In this document: in pieces, positions 41,219 to 49,857 of the stretch
Layout: each line of letters begins with the position of its first letter
Numbering within the stretch: position 1 is the stretch's first letter
NCBI RefSeq assembly: GCF_004346185.1
Contig: NZ_SMAI01000019.1
Span: 34,331 to 98,330 of the forward strand
Source: Aquabacter spiritensis
GTDB lineage: Bacteria; Pseudomonadota; Alphaproteobacteria; Rhizobiales; Xanthobacteraceae
DNA: 64,000 bases
Reading direction: 5' to 3'
Position numbers and translations under genes: made by a program
Notes under the pieces: model-generated
The model's input: the letters and a program-made list of their open reading frames with translations, nothing else
Database searches by the model: none
Told to the model about the DNA's origin: nothing

Positions 41219-42430
41219 CTAGCGGATCCCGCCATCGAGGCCGGTGATCGCGGCGGCATCGCCGTCGATGGCCCGTGCCAAAAGCTCGGCGGTCACCGGG
41301 CCGAGGGTGAAGCCCTGGTGTCCATGGCCGAGATGCAGCCAGAGACCGGGATGGCGGCGGGCGGGGCAGACCAAGGGCAGCATGCCGGGCAAACACGGCC
41401 GCGTCCCCGACCACGGCGGGCCCGCGACCGGCGCGCCCAGATCCAGCAGCGACCGCGCGACGGCCTCCCCCCGGGCCAATTGGCGCGGATCGCGGCGCGG
41501 CGCGGCGGCGGACAACTCCGCGCCGGTGGCGATCTGGAGACCTTCGCGCATCGGCGACAGAACGACCGAATGGTCCGCCAGGATCATCGGGCGCCGAAGA
41601 CCGGCATCGCCGCTATAGCGCCGGTGATACCCGCGCTTGCGCACCATCGGCACCCGGTATCCGAACGTCTTCAGCAGATCGGGAGACCATGGGCCGAGCG
41701 CGACCACGACATGCTCCGCATCTTCGCCGGCGACCCGCCAGCCTGCGCCGGATCGCGCGAGCGAGGCGGCATCGCCGACCACGATCCGGCCGCCTTGTGC
41801 CGCGAACAGTTCGGCATAGGCGCGAACCAGATCGCCGGGCGCGCGGCAGGTCCAGGGCGACGTCCAATGGATCGCGCCGGCGAGCCGGGCGCGCAAGGCG
41901 GGCTCGGCGCGCGACAATGCGGCCTGGTCGGCGGGCGTGAAGGGAATTCCATAGCGCTGCCTTCGCCGTTCGGCGTCCAGGATCGCCGCGGCGAGCGCGG
42001 CCTCCGTCTCGTGGACCTGCCAATAGCCGTCCTTGCGGATCAGGGCATCGGCGCCCGCCGCCTCGATCAGCGCCGCGTGGCGCAAGACGGCCTCCGACAC
42101 GAGCCGATGCCAGAGGGGAATGATCTTCTGGAAGGAGCGCGGCAGCGAGGCACGCCAATAGGCCGCAAGCGCCGGTACCTGCCCCGGCAGCGTGCGCCAG
42201 TCGAGATCGACCGCATTCTTCCAGCCGAACGCCATGCGCAGCAGGGGCAGAGGGTTTACCGGCAGCGCATAGGGCTCGACGGCCTCGGCCTGGATGATCC
42301 CGGCATTGCCATAGCTGGTCTGTGCCCCCGGCGGCGACCGGTCGACGAGGACGCAATCGTGGCCGCGCGCCTGCAGGGCGAGGGCGGTCGAGACGCCGAC
42401 CATGCCGGCGCCGAGAACGGCGATGTCCAC
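41219..42430 (-). CDS. DadA/DAO-family FAD-dependent amino-acid oxidoreductase
   Basis: A 403-residue flavoprotein, the last gene of the minus-strand cluster. The FAD-binding loop is MDIAVLGAGMVGVSTALALQ, followed by VLVDRSPPGAQTSYGNAGIIQAEAV, the segment typical of D-amino acid dehydrogenases. The C-terminus has LPLVCPARRHPGLWLHLGHGHQGFTLGP, with the GHGHxGFTLGP block seen in DAO-family oxidases. The YRVPMVRKRGYHRRYS region corresponds to the PxxxxKGY element of DadA. Expected reaction: oxidation of a D-amino acid or N-alkyl amino acid to an imine or 2-oxo acid. In context it could act on the amine released by the amidohydrolase at 43455. The gene starts 96 bases after the CobW gene. Confidence 0.87.
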   Translation of the reverse strand: MDIAVLGAGMVGVSTALALQARGHDCVLVDRSPPGAQTSYGNAGIIQAEAVEPYALPVNPLPLLRMAFGWKNAVDLDWRTLPGQVPALAAYWRASLPRSFQKIIPLWHRLVSEAVLRHAALIEAAGADALIRKDGYWQVHETEAALAAAILDAERRRQRYGIPFTPADQAALSRAEPALRARLAGAIHWTSPWTCRAPGDLVRAYAELFAAQGGRIVVGDAASLARSGAGWRVAGEDAEHVVVALGPWSPDLLKTFGYRVPMVRKRGYHRRYSGDAGLRRPMILADHSVVLSPMREGLQIATGAELSAAAPRRDPRQLARGEAVARSLLDLGAPVAGPPWSGTRPCLPGMLPLVCPARRHPGLWLHLGHGHQGFTLGPVTAELLARAIDGDAAAITGLDGGIR

Positions 42431-42526
42431 TTTAAGCCCTCCCAGCTCGGACGCCGGTTCGCCTGCGTGTCGCCGGGTCGACCAGCCGGCTGATCTCCGC
42501 GCGGCCGCTCTGCTGCGCTTCGACGC

Positions 42527-43462
42527 TCATCTCTGCATCATCGTTTCAAGCGTCGCGGCTGCGCGGCGGGCGTCGAACATCCCGCTCCGTCCGATCAGCA
42601 CGAGCTGTGCCCCGACAGCCGGAAGGGCCGCCGGCGTGAGGGTGGCCCGTCGCCCGACCAGTTGAAACACATAGGTCCTCCCAGGGGGGCCCTCGACGCA
42701 GAGGATCCCCTTCGCCCGGGCGAGATGCGGCGCGAGGTGCTGGATCGTCGCTTGAAAGCGCGGCAGGGAGATCGGCGTGGGCGACGACCATTCGAGCCGC
42801 ACGAAGCGGTCGTCCCGCAGGCGCGGGGACGGATCGATCCCGCCTTCCGCCCCGTGCCGGACACCCCCGGCGAGAAGCAGATCGAGCGGCACGCCGCCAT
42901 CGCGATCGGCGGCGAAGACGAGCGTCTTGTGCATCGAAGCAAGGGTCGCCCGGAGCGCCGCGAGCGCGCTCGGATCGATCGCCGCCCCCTTTGCGAGAAC
43001 GACGAAGTCGGCGGCGCGCACCTGCGTCCGCCACAGCGCGTCGTCCGGATCGTGGTCCTCGGCATCGATCACGGTGACCACGGCGTCGAGCCGCACGGCC
43101 TCCCGCAACACCGGATCGAACAGCGCCTCGAGGATCCCGCGTGGATCTGACACCCCGCTCGCCTCGATCACGATCGCATCCGGGGCGGCCCGGACCGAAA
43201 GGATGGCGCGCAGCGTCCGCAGAAGATCCCCTTGCAGCGAACAGCAGATGCACCCGTTCTTCAACCCGAAGACGGGGTGGCCCGTGCCGGAAAGAATGAC
43301 CTCGTCGATATTGATCGCGCCGAAATCGTTCACGACCACCGCGAGCGCAAGGCCATGGTCCGCGTTCAGCAGGCTGTTGATCAAGGTGGTCTTGCCCGCG
43401 CCGAGCACGCCGGTGACCAGAAGCACCGGGACCGGTATCGCGGGCGCGCCGGCGTCAGCCAT
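42527..43462 (-). CDS. CobW/COG0523-family GTPase (putative metallochaperone)
   Basis: A 311-residue P-loop GTPase of the family that delivers metals (Zn, Co or Fe) to client enzymes. Walker A is LVTGVLGAGKTTLINSLL, the COG0523 metal motif CxCC is present as KNGCICCSLQGDLLR, and EASGVSDPRGILE is the switch/Walker B region (ExSG variant). A CobW C-terminal domain occupies roughly residues 210-311. It overlaps the upstream amidohydrolase gene by 8 bases, so translation is coupled. The amidohydrolase is expected to be a zinc enzyme, which makes it the obvious client. No histidine-rich metal-binding stretch is visible. Control by Zur cannot be judged from the sequence seen. Confidence 0.9.
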   Translation of the reverse strand: MADAGAPAIPVPVLLVTGVLGAGKTTLINSLLNADHGLALAVVVNDFGAINIDEVILSGTGHPVFGLKNGCICCSLQGDLLRTLRAILSVRAAPDAIVIEASGVSDPRGILEALFDPVLREAVRLDAVVTVIDAEDHDPDDALWRTQVRAADFVVLAKGAAIDPSALAALRATLASMHKTLVFAADRDGGVPLDLLLAGGVRHGAEGGIDPSPRLRDDRFVRLEWSSPTPISLPRFQATIQHLAPHLARAKGILCVEGPPGRTYVFQLVGRRATLTPAALPAVGAQLVLIGRSGMFDARRAAATLETMMQR

Positions 43463-44975
43463 TAGCCCGCACCCCGCGCCGCAGGGGCCGGCCCGGCCGC
43501 GCGCCGGGGTCGAGCCGACCGCTCAGGATGACCGGCGTGCCCCCCACGAGGAGCGCCTCCACCCCGAGGGCCGGCGCCGTCATGTCGGCGAAGCTCGCTT
43601 TGCCGGCGACCGTTTCGGGATCGAACACCACGAGATCGGCATCGCACCCTTCCTGAAGGCGGGCCTTGCGCCGCATCTCGGGCAGGCAGGCTTCGAGGAT
43701 GCGGCCCGGCACGAGGGTGCATTTCGCGATCGCCGCCATCAGACCGATCTTGCCGCGGGTGCGCTGATAATCGCCAAGAAATTTGGTGAAGGTGCCGGCG
43801 GAGCGCGGATGGGAGGACAATCGCGTCGGCAGCGGCCAGTCCTCGCCGCGATAGATGGCGCCGTCGGGCTCCACCCAGGGCATGGCGTCGGACGCGATCG
43901 CCCCGCCGGGATAGAGAACCGACAGATCGAGCAGATCCTGGTGCGTCCGATCGCGCGCGATATCGAGGAAATGCCAAGCCACCAGCGCCGCGGGATCGGC
44001 CGCCTTGGCCGACAGGAGATCCGCGCGGTCCTGGATCTGATGGCGGTTGTGGATCAGTTCGATACTGCCGTAGCCGGACCCTGTCCTTTGCGTGAAATCA
44101 GCGTCCGAAAAGAAGCTGGCCGAGACGACGGTCGAACCCGTCCCGTACGGATAGGCTTCCACCGTGATCGGCAGGCCCCGCGCCTGCGCGTTCAGGAGCG
44201 CCGCGCGACAGCGTTCGATGTCGTGGAGCGACGTGGAATTGAGGTGGCAGATGTGCATGTGGGCGCCGGTCGCGGCGGCATAGCCGATGATCCGGAGGTA
44301 GGATTCCTCCGAACTCCGCGGGTCGGCATTCGACATGAACGGGATGTGCGTGAAGGTCGGCGCGCCGCACCGCGCGGCGAGGCCGCAGACGTCGATCATC
44401 TCCTTGACGCCGGCGCCCGGCGCATAGCCGTGCGGGATGCCGATCCCGATGCCGCCGTCCCGCATGCCGGCTTCGATGATGGCGCAGATGTCCGCGACGC
44501 GGTCGGGGGTGGCGATGTCGGTCGACCAGCCGCCCCGATTGTCCGCCCCCTCGCCCATCATTTCCATAGGGTGCTTTTCCGGGTCCGGACGGATCTCCGC
44601 CATCACCTGCTTGCGGGCAAAGATCCAGCTCGCCGACGCGCCGTAATTGAGGACGCGTCCCGCTGCCTCCTGGCGCTCGTACCAGGACCGCACGGGGAGA
44701 ACGCCGACCTCGAGTTCGAGCGTCGTGGTGACCCCGTCGAAGGCCTGCATCCAGTCCGCGGCGACCGACTGGCCGTGGGCGTGGAGATCGATGAAGCCCG
44801 GGCAGACCACCTTTCCCGCCGCGTCCACCACATGGTCGCTCGCCTCGGCTGAAATCGCCCCGATCCGCGCGATCGCGCCCGCCACGATGCCGATATCCGC
44901 GACCTCGTCCCGATCCGTCTCTGGATCAAGGATCCGGGCGCCTGCGATGAGGAGATCGAACGTACGGCGCGACAC
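43455..44975 (-). CDS. D-aminoacylase / N-acyl-D-glutamate-deacylase-type amidohydrolase
   Basis: This zinc-dependent amidohydrolase is expected to remove an N-acyl (or N-formyl) group from a D-amino acid or related amine. I chose the GTG at 44975 (506 aa, protein start SRRTFDLLIAGARILDPET) because GGGAGTGAG lies ten bases upstream; an earlier ATG lacks a site. Metal motif: KVVCPGFIDLHAHGQS (HxH). Further ligands are likely in TFTHIPFMSN and HMHICHLNSTS, with the catalytic Asp in GAIASDAMPW. VTTTLELEVGVLPV is characteristic of the N-acyl-D-glutamate deacylase subgroup. It overlaps the CobW gene by 8 bases. N-substituted formamide deformylase belongs to the same superfamily, so a deformylase role is possible. 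Confidence 0.88.
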   Translation of the reverse strand: MSRRTFDLLIAGARILDPETDRDEVADIGIVAGAIARIGAISAEASDHVVDAAGKVVCPGFIDLHAHGQSVAADWMQAFDGVTTTLELEVGVLPVRSWYERQEAAGRVLNYGASASWIFARKQVMAEIRPDPEKHPMEMMGEGADNRGGWSTDIATPDRVADICAIIEAGMRDGGIGIGIPHGYAPGAGVKEMIDVCGLAARCGAPTFTHIPFMSNADPRSSEESYLRIIGYAAATGAHMHICHLNSTSLHDIERCRAALLNAQARGLPITVEAYPYGTGSTVVSASFFSDADFTQRTGSGYGSIELIHNRHQIQDRADLLSAKAADPAALVAWHFLDIARDRTHQDLLDLSVLYPGGAIASDAMPWVEPDGAIYRGEDWPLPTRLSSHPRSAGTFTKFLGDYQRTRGKIGLMAAIAKCTLVPGRILEACLPEMRRKARLQEGCDADLVVFDPETVAGKASFADMTAPALGVEALLVGGTPVILSGRLDPGARPGRPLRRGVRANG

Positions 44976-45088
44976 GCGTTTCTCACTCCCTGAAGGCTGC
45001 GACGACCGGTGTTCCGGGACGCCATCGGCGCCGGCGCGAGGCCCGACCACCTGGCACCGACGAACGGTTTCAGGTGATCGGATGGCGT

Positions 45089-45112
45089 GCGATCCCCGCG
45101 AGCGGGGATCGC
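45089..45112. terminator. Terminator-like palindrome after the binding-protein gene
   Basis: GCGATCCCCGC and GCGGGGATCGC form a perfect 11-bp stem with a two-base centre, ten bases past the stop codon of the minus-strand binding-protein gene and before the amidohydrolase gene. It may end or attenuate transcription between the two, giving excess binding protein. No T-tract is seen on the minus strand. Confidence 0.6.
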
Positions 45113-45122
45113 GGTTCGACCG

Positions 45123-46382
45123 CTACTTCGCCTTTGCGACCAGCGGACACTCGCTCTCGCTCAAGGGCTTGTAGGCGTCGTCGGCGGCGATCTTCTGGAC
45201 CACCTTGTAATAGGCCCAGGGCTTTTCCATTTCGCCGGGCTCCTTCGCCTGGACGAGATAGAAATCGTGGACCAGCTTATTGTCCGCGCGCAGCGTGGCG
45301 CCGGGGGCGTAGAAATCGTCGACGGGAGTGGTCCGCATCTTCTCCAGAACCAGCGCGGTCTCGTCCGAATCCACGGCCGCGACCGCCTTCAGATAATGCA
45401 GCACGGCCGAATAGACCGCCGCCTGCGGCGCCGTGGGCATCGCGCCATGCGCCGCGAAAAAGCGCTTGGCGAAGGCCCGGGTCTCGTCATTGAGGTCCCA
45501 ATACCAGGCCGTGACGGTCGTCAGACCTTGCGCCGTCTTCAGGCCCATGCTGTGCGCGTCGGTCAGAAACATGAGCAGCGCCACCGGCGTCTGCGATCCC
45601 GTGCTCATGCCGAACTCGCTCCACTGCTTCATGACGGAGACGAGCTGTTCGCCGGCATTTGCGAACGCGACGACCTTGGCCCCCGAACTCTGCGCCTGCA
45701 GGAGGAACGAGCCGTAATCCGCATTTCCCAGCGGATGGAAGACCGCGCCCAGGGTCTTGCCGCCCACCGAGGCCAAGACGCGCTCCGATTCCGCCACCAT
45801 GTTCCGCCCGAACGCATAGTCGGCCGCGATGAAGAACCACGTGTTGAGACCTTGCCCCACCAGTTTTCGGATCGGCCCGGAGACCAGATTGTAATTGTCG
45901 TGGAGCCACGCCAGCCCGGTCGGCGAACACTGCTTTCCCGTGATCTCTCCGGTGCCGACGGCCGAGTAGATGACCAGCTTGTTCTTGTCGCGGGCGATCG
46001 CCTGAACCGCCAGGGCAACCGCCGAATTGCTGACGTCCACGACCATGTCGACGCCGTCTTCTCCGTACCACCGGCGCACGATCTGCGCGCCGATATCCGG
46101 CTTGTTCTGGTGGTCCGCGGTCAGAAGCTCGACCTTGAGGGCGGGATTCAGCTTGTGAAAATCTTCGATGGCCATCTTCGCGGCGATCACGCCGCCGCGC
46201 CCCGAAAGGTCGGACAGCGGTCCGGATTGATCGTTGATGACGCCGATCTTGACGACTTTTCCGGAGATGTCGGCCGAGGATTGCCCCGCCATCACCGCCA
46301 ACAGCGCACATGCGCCGCCTGTCGATATGAGCAACCTGCGAAATAATCCGTTCCGGGACGGCGCAGCGCGATCCTGTTTCAT
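45123..46382 (-). CDS. ABC transporter substrate-binding protein (Peripla_BP_6), orphan
   Basis: A 419-residue branched-chain-type periplasmic binding protein. ATG 46382 follows GGGGAA by seven bases. The signal peptide (LFRRLLISTGGACALLAVMA, cleaved about residue 37 after SSA) is of Sec type with RR in the n-region. The mature part begins KVVKIGVINDQSGPLSDLSG, followed by KVELLTADHQNKPDIGAQIVRRW and the acceptance loop VVDVSNSAVALAVQAIA. There are no liv permease or ATPase genes in this cluster, so it must borrow the importer at 13543-18205 or one elsewhere. It lies 147 bases before the amidohydrolase with a strong palindrome between them. Confidence 0.88.
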   Translation of the reverse strand: MKQDRAAPSRNGLFRRLLISTGGACALLAVMAGQSSADISGKVVKIGVINDQSGPLSDLSGRGGVIAAKMAIEDFHKLNPALKVELLTADHQNKPDIGAQIVRRWYGEDGVDMVVDVSNSAVALAVQAIARDKNKLVIYSAVGTGEITGKQCSPTGLAWLHDNYNLVSGPIRKLVGQGLNTWFFIAADYAFGRNMVAESERVLASVGGKTLGAVFHPLGNADYGSFLLQAQSSGAKVVAFANAGEQLVSVMKQWSEFGMSTGSQTPVALLMFLTDAHSMGLKTAQGLTTVTAWYWDLNDETRAFAKRFFAAHGAMPTAPQAAVYSAVLHYLKAVAAVDSDETALVLEKMRTTPVDDFYAPGATLRADNKLVHDFYLVQAKEPGEMEKPWAYYKVVQKIAADDAYKPLSESECPLVAKAK

Positions 46383-46564
46383 ATTGTGTTCCCCTGGTGG
46401 CACGGTTGTCGCGGCATTTTTACTGTCGGAGCCGAAGGCGAAATCGCCGCGCACTCCGACCGCCATACCGTTCTGATCTCGAAGCTAGCGCCGCGCAGAG
46501 CGGGTCTACAATGGCGGATTTCCATCATTTTCTGCCATCCGAGTCCGTCCGCCGGCACCAAAGG

Positions 46565-46583
46565 GCCTCCCGCGCGGGGAGGC
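46565..46583. terminator. Hairpin between the dehydrogenase and binding-protein genes
   Basis: GCCTCCC and GGGAGGC form a 7-bp stem around a 5-base loop, about 85 bases after the minus-strand dehydrogenase stop and 180 bases before the binding-protein start. It may separate two transcripts. The surrounding 46383-46666 holds no gene that I can support. Confidence 0.4.
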
Positions 46584-46666
46584 GCAGGCGCGCACGTCTT
46601 CGCCCGCCCGGGCGTGCCCGGGAGTGGTCTGTCGTCGGGTCCGAATGAGCGGCCGATGGGATCGGT

Positions 46667-47755
46667 TCAGATCGATCGGGCCGCGCTCTCGTCGATCGGC
46701 GTCCGATTGGCCGGCGCCGCCGCGGACGCGATCAGGTCGCGCGCCATCGAATCCGCGATGTGCGACGGCGGGCGTCCCGTCGCCTCCGCGCGATCCAGGA
46801 CGGCCGACAAGCGCTCCGGGATACGGCGGACGCGAGCGAGAACCTCGCCTTGCGCGCTGCCCAGATACTCCGCCGCGACGTTGATGATGCCGCCGGCGTT
46901 CACGACATAATCGGGGGCATACAGAATGCCCCGGCTGTGCAGAAGCGCCTCGTCCCAGGGGCTGGCGAGTTGGTTGTTCGCCGCGCCGACGACGAACCGT
47001 GCCGAAATCTCGGGAATTGTCTTGCTATTGAGCCCGCCCCCGAGCGCACAGGGCGCGAACACGTCCACCCGGCTGCGATGGATGGCATCGGGCGACGCGA
47101 CCTCGGCCGGGACATCGGCGCACAGATGCGCGATCGCCTGGTCGTGAACGTCCGCCACGACGAGGACAGCACCGCGCGCGTGCAGTTTCCGGCACAGGTC
47201 CGCCCCGACATTGCCCAGCCCCTGCACGGCGATCCGGCTTCCCGCCAGCGGCAGTCCGTTGCGCGAGAGAACGTGTTCGATGGACAGAAAGACGCCCAAG
47301 GCGGTCCAGGGCGAAGGATCGCCGCCCGCAAGGGCGTCTTTCGCGGGCAGGCCGAAGACATGCGGCGACACCGACCGCACGATTTCCATGTCGCGCGGCG
47401 TCGTTCCGACGTCCTCCGCGGCGAGATATTCCCCCTTCAGCGCGTTCAGCACCTGCCCGAAGGCGCGAAACAGCGCGGCCCGGTCGAATGGATGCTGCGG
47501 CCGCTGGACCACCGACTTGCCACCCCCGAGGGGCAGGCCCGCCATCGCGTTCTTATAACTCATCCCGCGCGCGAGCCGCCGCGCGTCGGCCTGCATGCCC
47601 GCCGCATCGTCATAGCGCCAGAACCGGCACCCTCCGGCCGCCGGGCCGAGCGCAAGGGAATCGATGGCGACGACGCCGGACAGATCGCAACTCGGCGCTT
47701 CGAACCAGAAGAGGCGCTGCCCCTCCTCTTCCGATGCCCTGATCCGGAGCGTCAT
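46667..47755 (-). CDS. Leucine/phenylalanine-type amino acid dehydrogenase (ELFV family)
   Basis: This NAD-dependent enzyme reversibly deaminates an L-amino acid to a 2-oxo acid and ammonia (or runs in the aminating direction). The 362-residue protein carries the conserved lysine block MSYKNAMAGLPLGGGKSVV, containing both catalytic/binding Lys residues. It also has YLAAEDVGTTPRDMEIV with its catalytic Asp, the Rossmann motif IAVQGLGNVGADLCRKL, and CALGGGLNSKTIPEI plus VVGAANNQLASP, as in leucine and phenylalanine dehydrogenases. Its start overlaps the stop of the DJ-1 gene by 4 bases (ATGA). It could process the 2-oxo acid or amine produced by the flavoenzyme at 41219. Exact substrate not determinable by eye. 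Confidence 0.9.
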   Translation of the reverse strand: MTLRIRASEEEGQRLFWFEAPSCDLSGVVAIDSLALGPAAGGCRFWRYDDAAGMQADARRLARGMSYKNAMAGLPLGGGKSVVQRPQHPFDRAALFRAFGQVLNALKGEYLAAEDVGTTPRDMEIVRSVSPHVFGLPAKDALAGGDPSPWTALGVFLSIEHVLSRNGLPLAGSRIAVQGLGNVGADLCRKLHARGAVLVVADVHDQAIAHLCADVPAEVASPDAIHRSRVDVFAPCALGGGLNSKTIPEISARFVVGAANNQLASPWDEALLHSRGILYAPDYVVNAGGIINVAAEYLGSAQGEVLARVRRIPERLSAVLDRAEATGRPPSHIADSMARDLIASAAAPANRTPIDESAARSI

Positions 47756-48516
47756 CGCACCGTTTCCTGGTCTGTCGACGCCGGGTCCGGAGCGGTCTGG
47801 TCGAAAGGGAAGGCTCCGTCCTGCAAGCGGGCGAAGGCTTTCTGGCTCGACCGCAACCGCTCTTCGAGCATCGGGCGGGCCGCTGTGCGAATATCGGCCA
47901 GCATCTCGGCGGGTGCATTGCGCTCGGTGATGTCGAACGGCGGCTGCGGGTCGTATTCGAGCATCAATTGCAGGCGCTTGGCGACCTCGTCTCCGCAAAG
48001 CTCGGCCGCGACTTTGAACCCGAAATCGATCCCGGCCGTCACCCCGCCGCCGGAGATGCGGTTGCGATCCACGACGATGCGTTCCTCGACTGGGATCGCC
48101 CCAAACACCGTGAGCTGGTCACGGGACAGCCAATGGCACGCGGATCTATAGCCGTTCAGAAGCCCGGCACCCGCGAGGATCAAGCACCCCGCGCACACCG
48201 ATGTGACGTAACGCGCGCTGGCGCCGGCCCGGGCCACGAAGCCCAGGACCTCGAGATCGTCCATCAGCGCCATCTGGCCGGGTCCGCCGCCGACGCAGAG
48301 CACGTCGAGCTTCGGACAGTCCGCGAACGTCGTCGTAGGCAGCAGAGTCAGGCCGACATCGCTCGTGATCGGCTCGATGCGCTTCCAGAGCAGATGTATC
48401 CGCGCCCCCGGCAGCCGCGCCAGGACTTCGAAAGGCCCGGTGACGTCGAGTTGAGTCATGCCGGGGAAGAACAGAAGTCCGATTTCCAAAGGTTCTTTAC
48501 TCAATGAAGCCCCCAT
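47752..48516 (-). CDS. DJ-1/PfpI-family protein, isonitrile-hydratase-like, second copy
   Basis: A 254-residue paralogue of the 31326 product. I start it at ATG 48516 (MGASLSKEPLEIGLLFFPG); a longer upstream frame has no family similarity. Shared blocks: LEIGLLFFPGMTQLDVTGPFEVLARLPGARIHLLWKRIE, TTTFADCPKLDVLCVGGG, the nucleophile elbow VTSVCAGCLILAGAGLLNGYRSACHW, and GGGVTAGIDFGFKVAAELCG. The C-terminus is about 25 residues longer than in the first copy. Its Cys elbow is SVCAGC, with an extra Cys three residues after the nucleophile. It is translationally coupled to the dehydrogenase by ATGA. Isonitrile or imine hydration is suggested by family only. Upstream 48517-48708 holds no gene. Confidence 0.82.
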   Translation of the reverse strand: MGASLSKEPLEIGLLFFPGMTQLDVTGPFEVLARLPGARIHLLWKRIEPITSDVGLTLLPTTTFADCPKLDVLCVGGGPGQMALMDDLEVLGFVARAGASARYVTSVCAGCLILAGAGLLNGYRSACHWLSRDQLTVFGAIPVEERIVVDRNRISGGGVTAGIDFGFKVAAELCGDEVAKRLQLMLEYDPQPPFDITERNAPAEMLADIRTAARPMLEERLRSSQKAFARLQDGAFPFDQTAPDPASTDQETVR

Positions 48517-48708
48517 CGCTGCCGAGGGCACATCTTGCGCATGAACCAGGTGCGGCGGAAACGACGTTCTTCCCTCCTTTTCTGCCAAGCGGAGAGCCGC
48601 CCAGCCAAGCCGGGACGGGTCGTCGGAAACGAGGCCGCGGGACGGCTTCAAGACGAAGATCGGTCCCCCGCCCCTTCAGACCGCTTTCGCCCCGTGCCGG
48701 GCCGGGCG

Positions 48709-49857
48709 TCAGACGTTCGCTTCGATCCAGTCGGCGATATAGTCGATCCCGGTGGGGCGATGGTCGATGGAACAGTGTTCCGCGCCGCCTTCGTCCCCCG
48801 TGAAGATCTTGATGGTTTTGTTCTTCGCGCCCACCGCTTCGTAGAGCAGATGCGCGGCGGCCACGGGCACCAGCCTGTCGTTTGCGCCGTGGGTGACGAG
48901 GAAGGGCTGGGTGATGTCCTTCGCCACGTCCTTGAGGGTGAATTTCCGGGCGATCTCGATCGCCTCCTCCGGCGTGTCGGCACCGACCACCCATTGGAAC
49001 TGGAAATTCGACTGCGCGATGCTCTTGGGCGCCGCGCGGGCGCGGTCCAGAATGCTCTGCTGCCAGGCGGCGAGGTCCCAGTGCAGCGCGCTCATCGCGA
49101 CGCAGGCGGCATAGCGCTTCTCGAAGGCGGCGACACGGCCGGTATAATAGCCCCCGAAACTGTAGCCCATCACGACCACCCGGGCGGGATCGACTTCCGG
49201 ACGGGTGACGGCATAGTCGTAGGCTGCGGTGCCGGCCACCTCGAAATCGTAACGCGCCGGCACGTCGCGCAGCCGCCGCATCTCACCCTGCCCCGGCCCG
49301 TCCACGCACAGCGTGTTGAATCCCCGCTGCGAGAACTCCGTCCCGGCGAAGACGATGCTCATCTCCTTGCAATTGTCCATGCCGTTGAAGACGACCACGG
49401 TCGGCGCTGGCTTCGACGTATCGACGGCGGGAAAGAACAGCGCCGGCAGGCTGGCATTCTCGTAAGGAATTTCGACAAATTCGATCTGCGGATAGCGCAG
49501 GCGCAGGCCGGCATGGAAGCAGGCGAAGGACTTTTCCGAGAGCTTCTTCTTTTCGTCTCCCGGCAGCATAAAGCGTTCGCCGGTGTAGTAATAATGCGCC
49601 GCGCGCAAGAACAGCGCACCCGCGGTGCGCTGGCGGCCTTCCGCGACGGCCTCCAGGGCACGCGCCTCGACCGCCCGTCCCATCCCGGTCCATTCCTCCC
49701 ACCAGGCCTCCGCCTCGCCCTGGCGGCCGGCGAGCTTTTCGCACACCCGGTCGATCTCCTCGGCAGAGACCACGCCATAGGGGACCATGCCCTTGATGAT
49801 GATGGTGGCGTTCGACCACAGGAAATTATCGGGGAATTGGTCGATCCAGCCGCCCAT
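48709..49857 (-). CDS. Alpha/beta hydrolase with N-terminal cap (FrsA/2,6-DHPON-hydrolase-like), second copy
   Basis: A 382-residue hydrolase of the same architecture as the 8988 product: a helical cap (residues 1-130, with the shared AGALFLRAAHYYYTGERFMLP element) followed by the alpha/beta core. Nucleophile Ser is in MGYSFGGYYTGR, the acid in THGANDRLVPV and the histidine in GGAEHCSIDHRPTG; GPGQGEMRR matches GPGQGGTLRR of the first copy. ATG 49857 follows GAGAGAGGA by seven bases. It is the promoter-proximal gene of the minus-strand cluster and faces the 437-base divergent control region. The substrate is unknown; acyl or carbon-carbon bond hydrolysis is the family precedent. Confidence 0.85.
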   Translation of the reverse strand: MGGWIDQFPDNFLWSNATIIIKGMVPYGVVSAEEIDRVCEKLAGRQGEAEAWWEEWTGMGRAVEARALEAVAEGRQRTAGALFLRAAHYYYTGERFMLPGDEKKKLSEKSFACFHAGLRLRYPQIEFVEIPYENASLPALFFPAVDTSKPAPTVVVFNGMDNCKEMSIVFAGTEFSQRGFNTLCVDGPGQGEMRRLRDVPARYDFEVAGTAAYDYAVTRPEVDPARVVVMGYSFGGYYTGRVAAFEKRYAACVAMSALHWDLAAWQQSILDRARAAPKSIAQSNFQFQWVVGADTPEEAIEIARKFTLKDVAKDITQPFLVTHGANDRLVPVAAAHLLYEAVGAKNKTIKIFTGDEGGAEHCSIDHRPTGIDYIADWIEANV

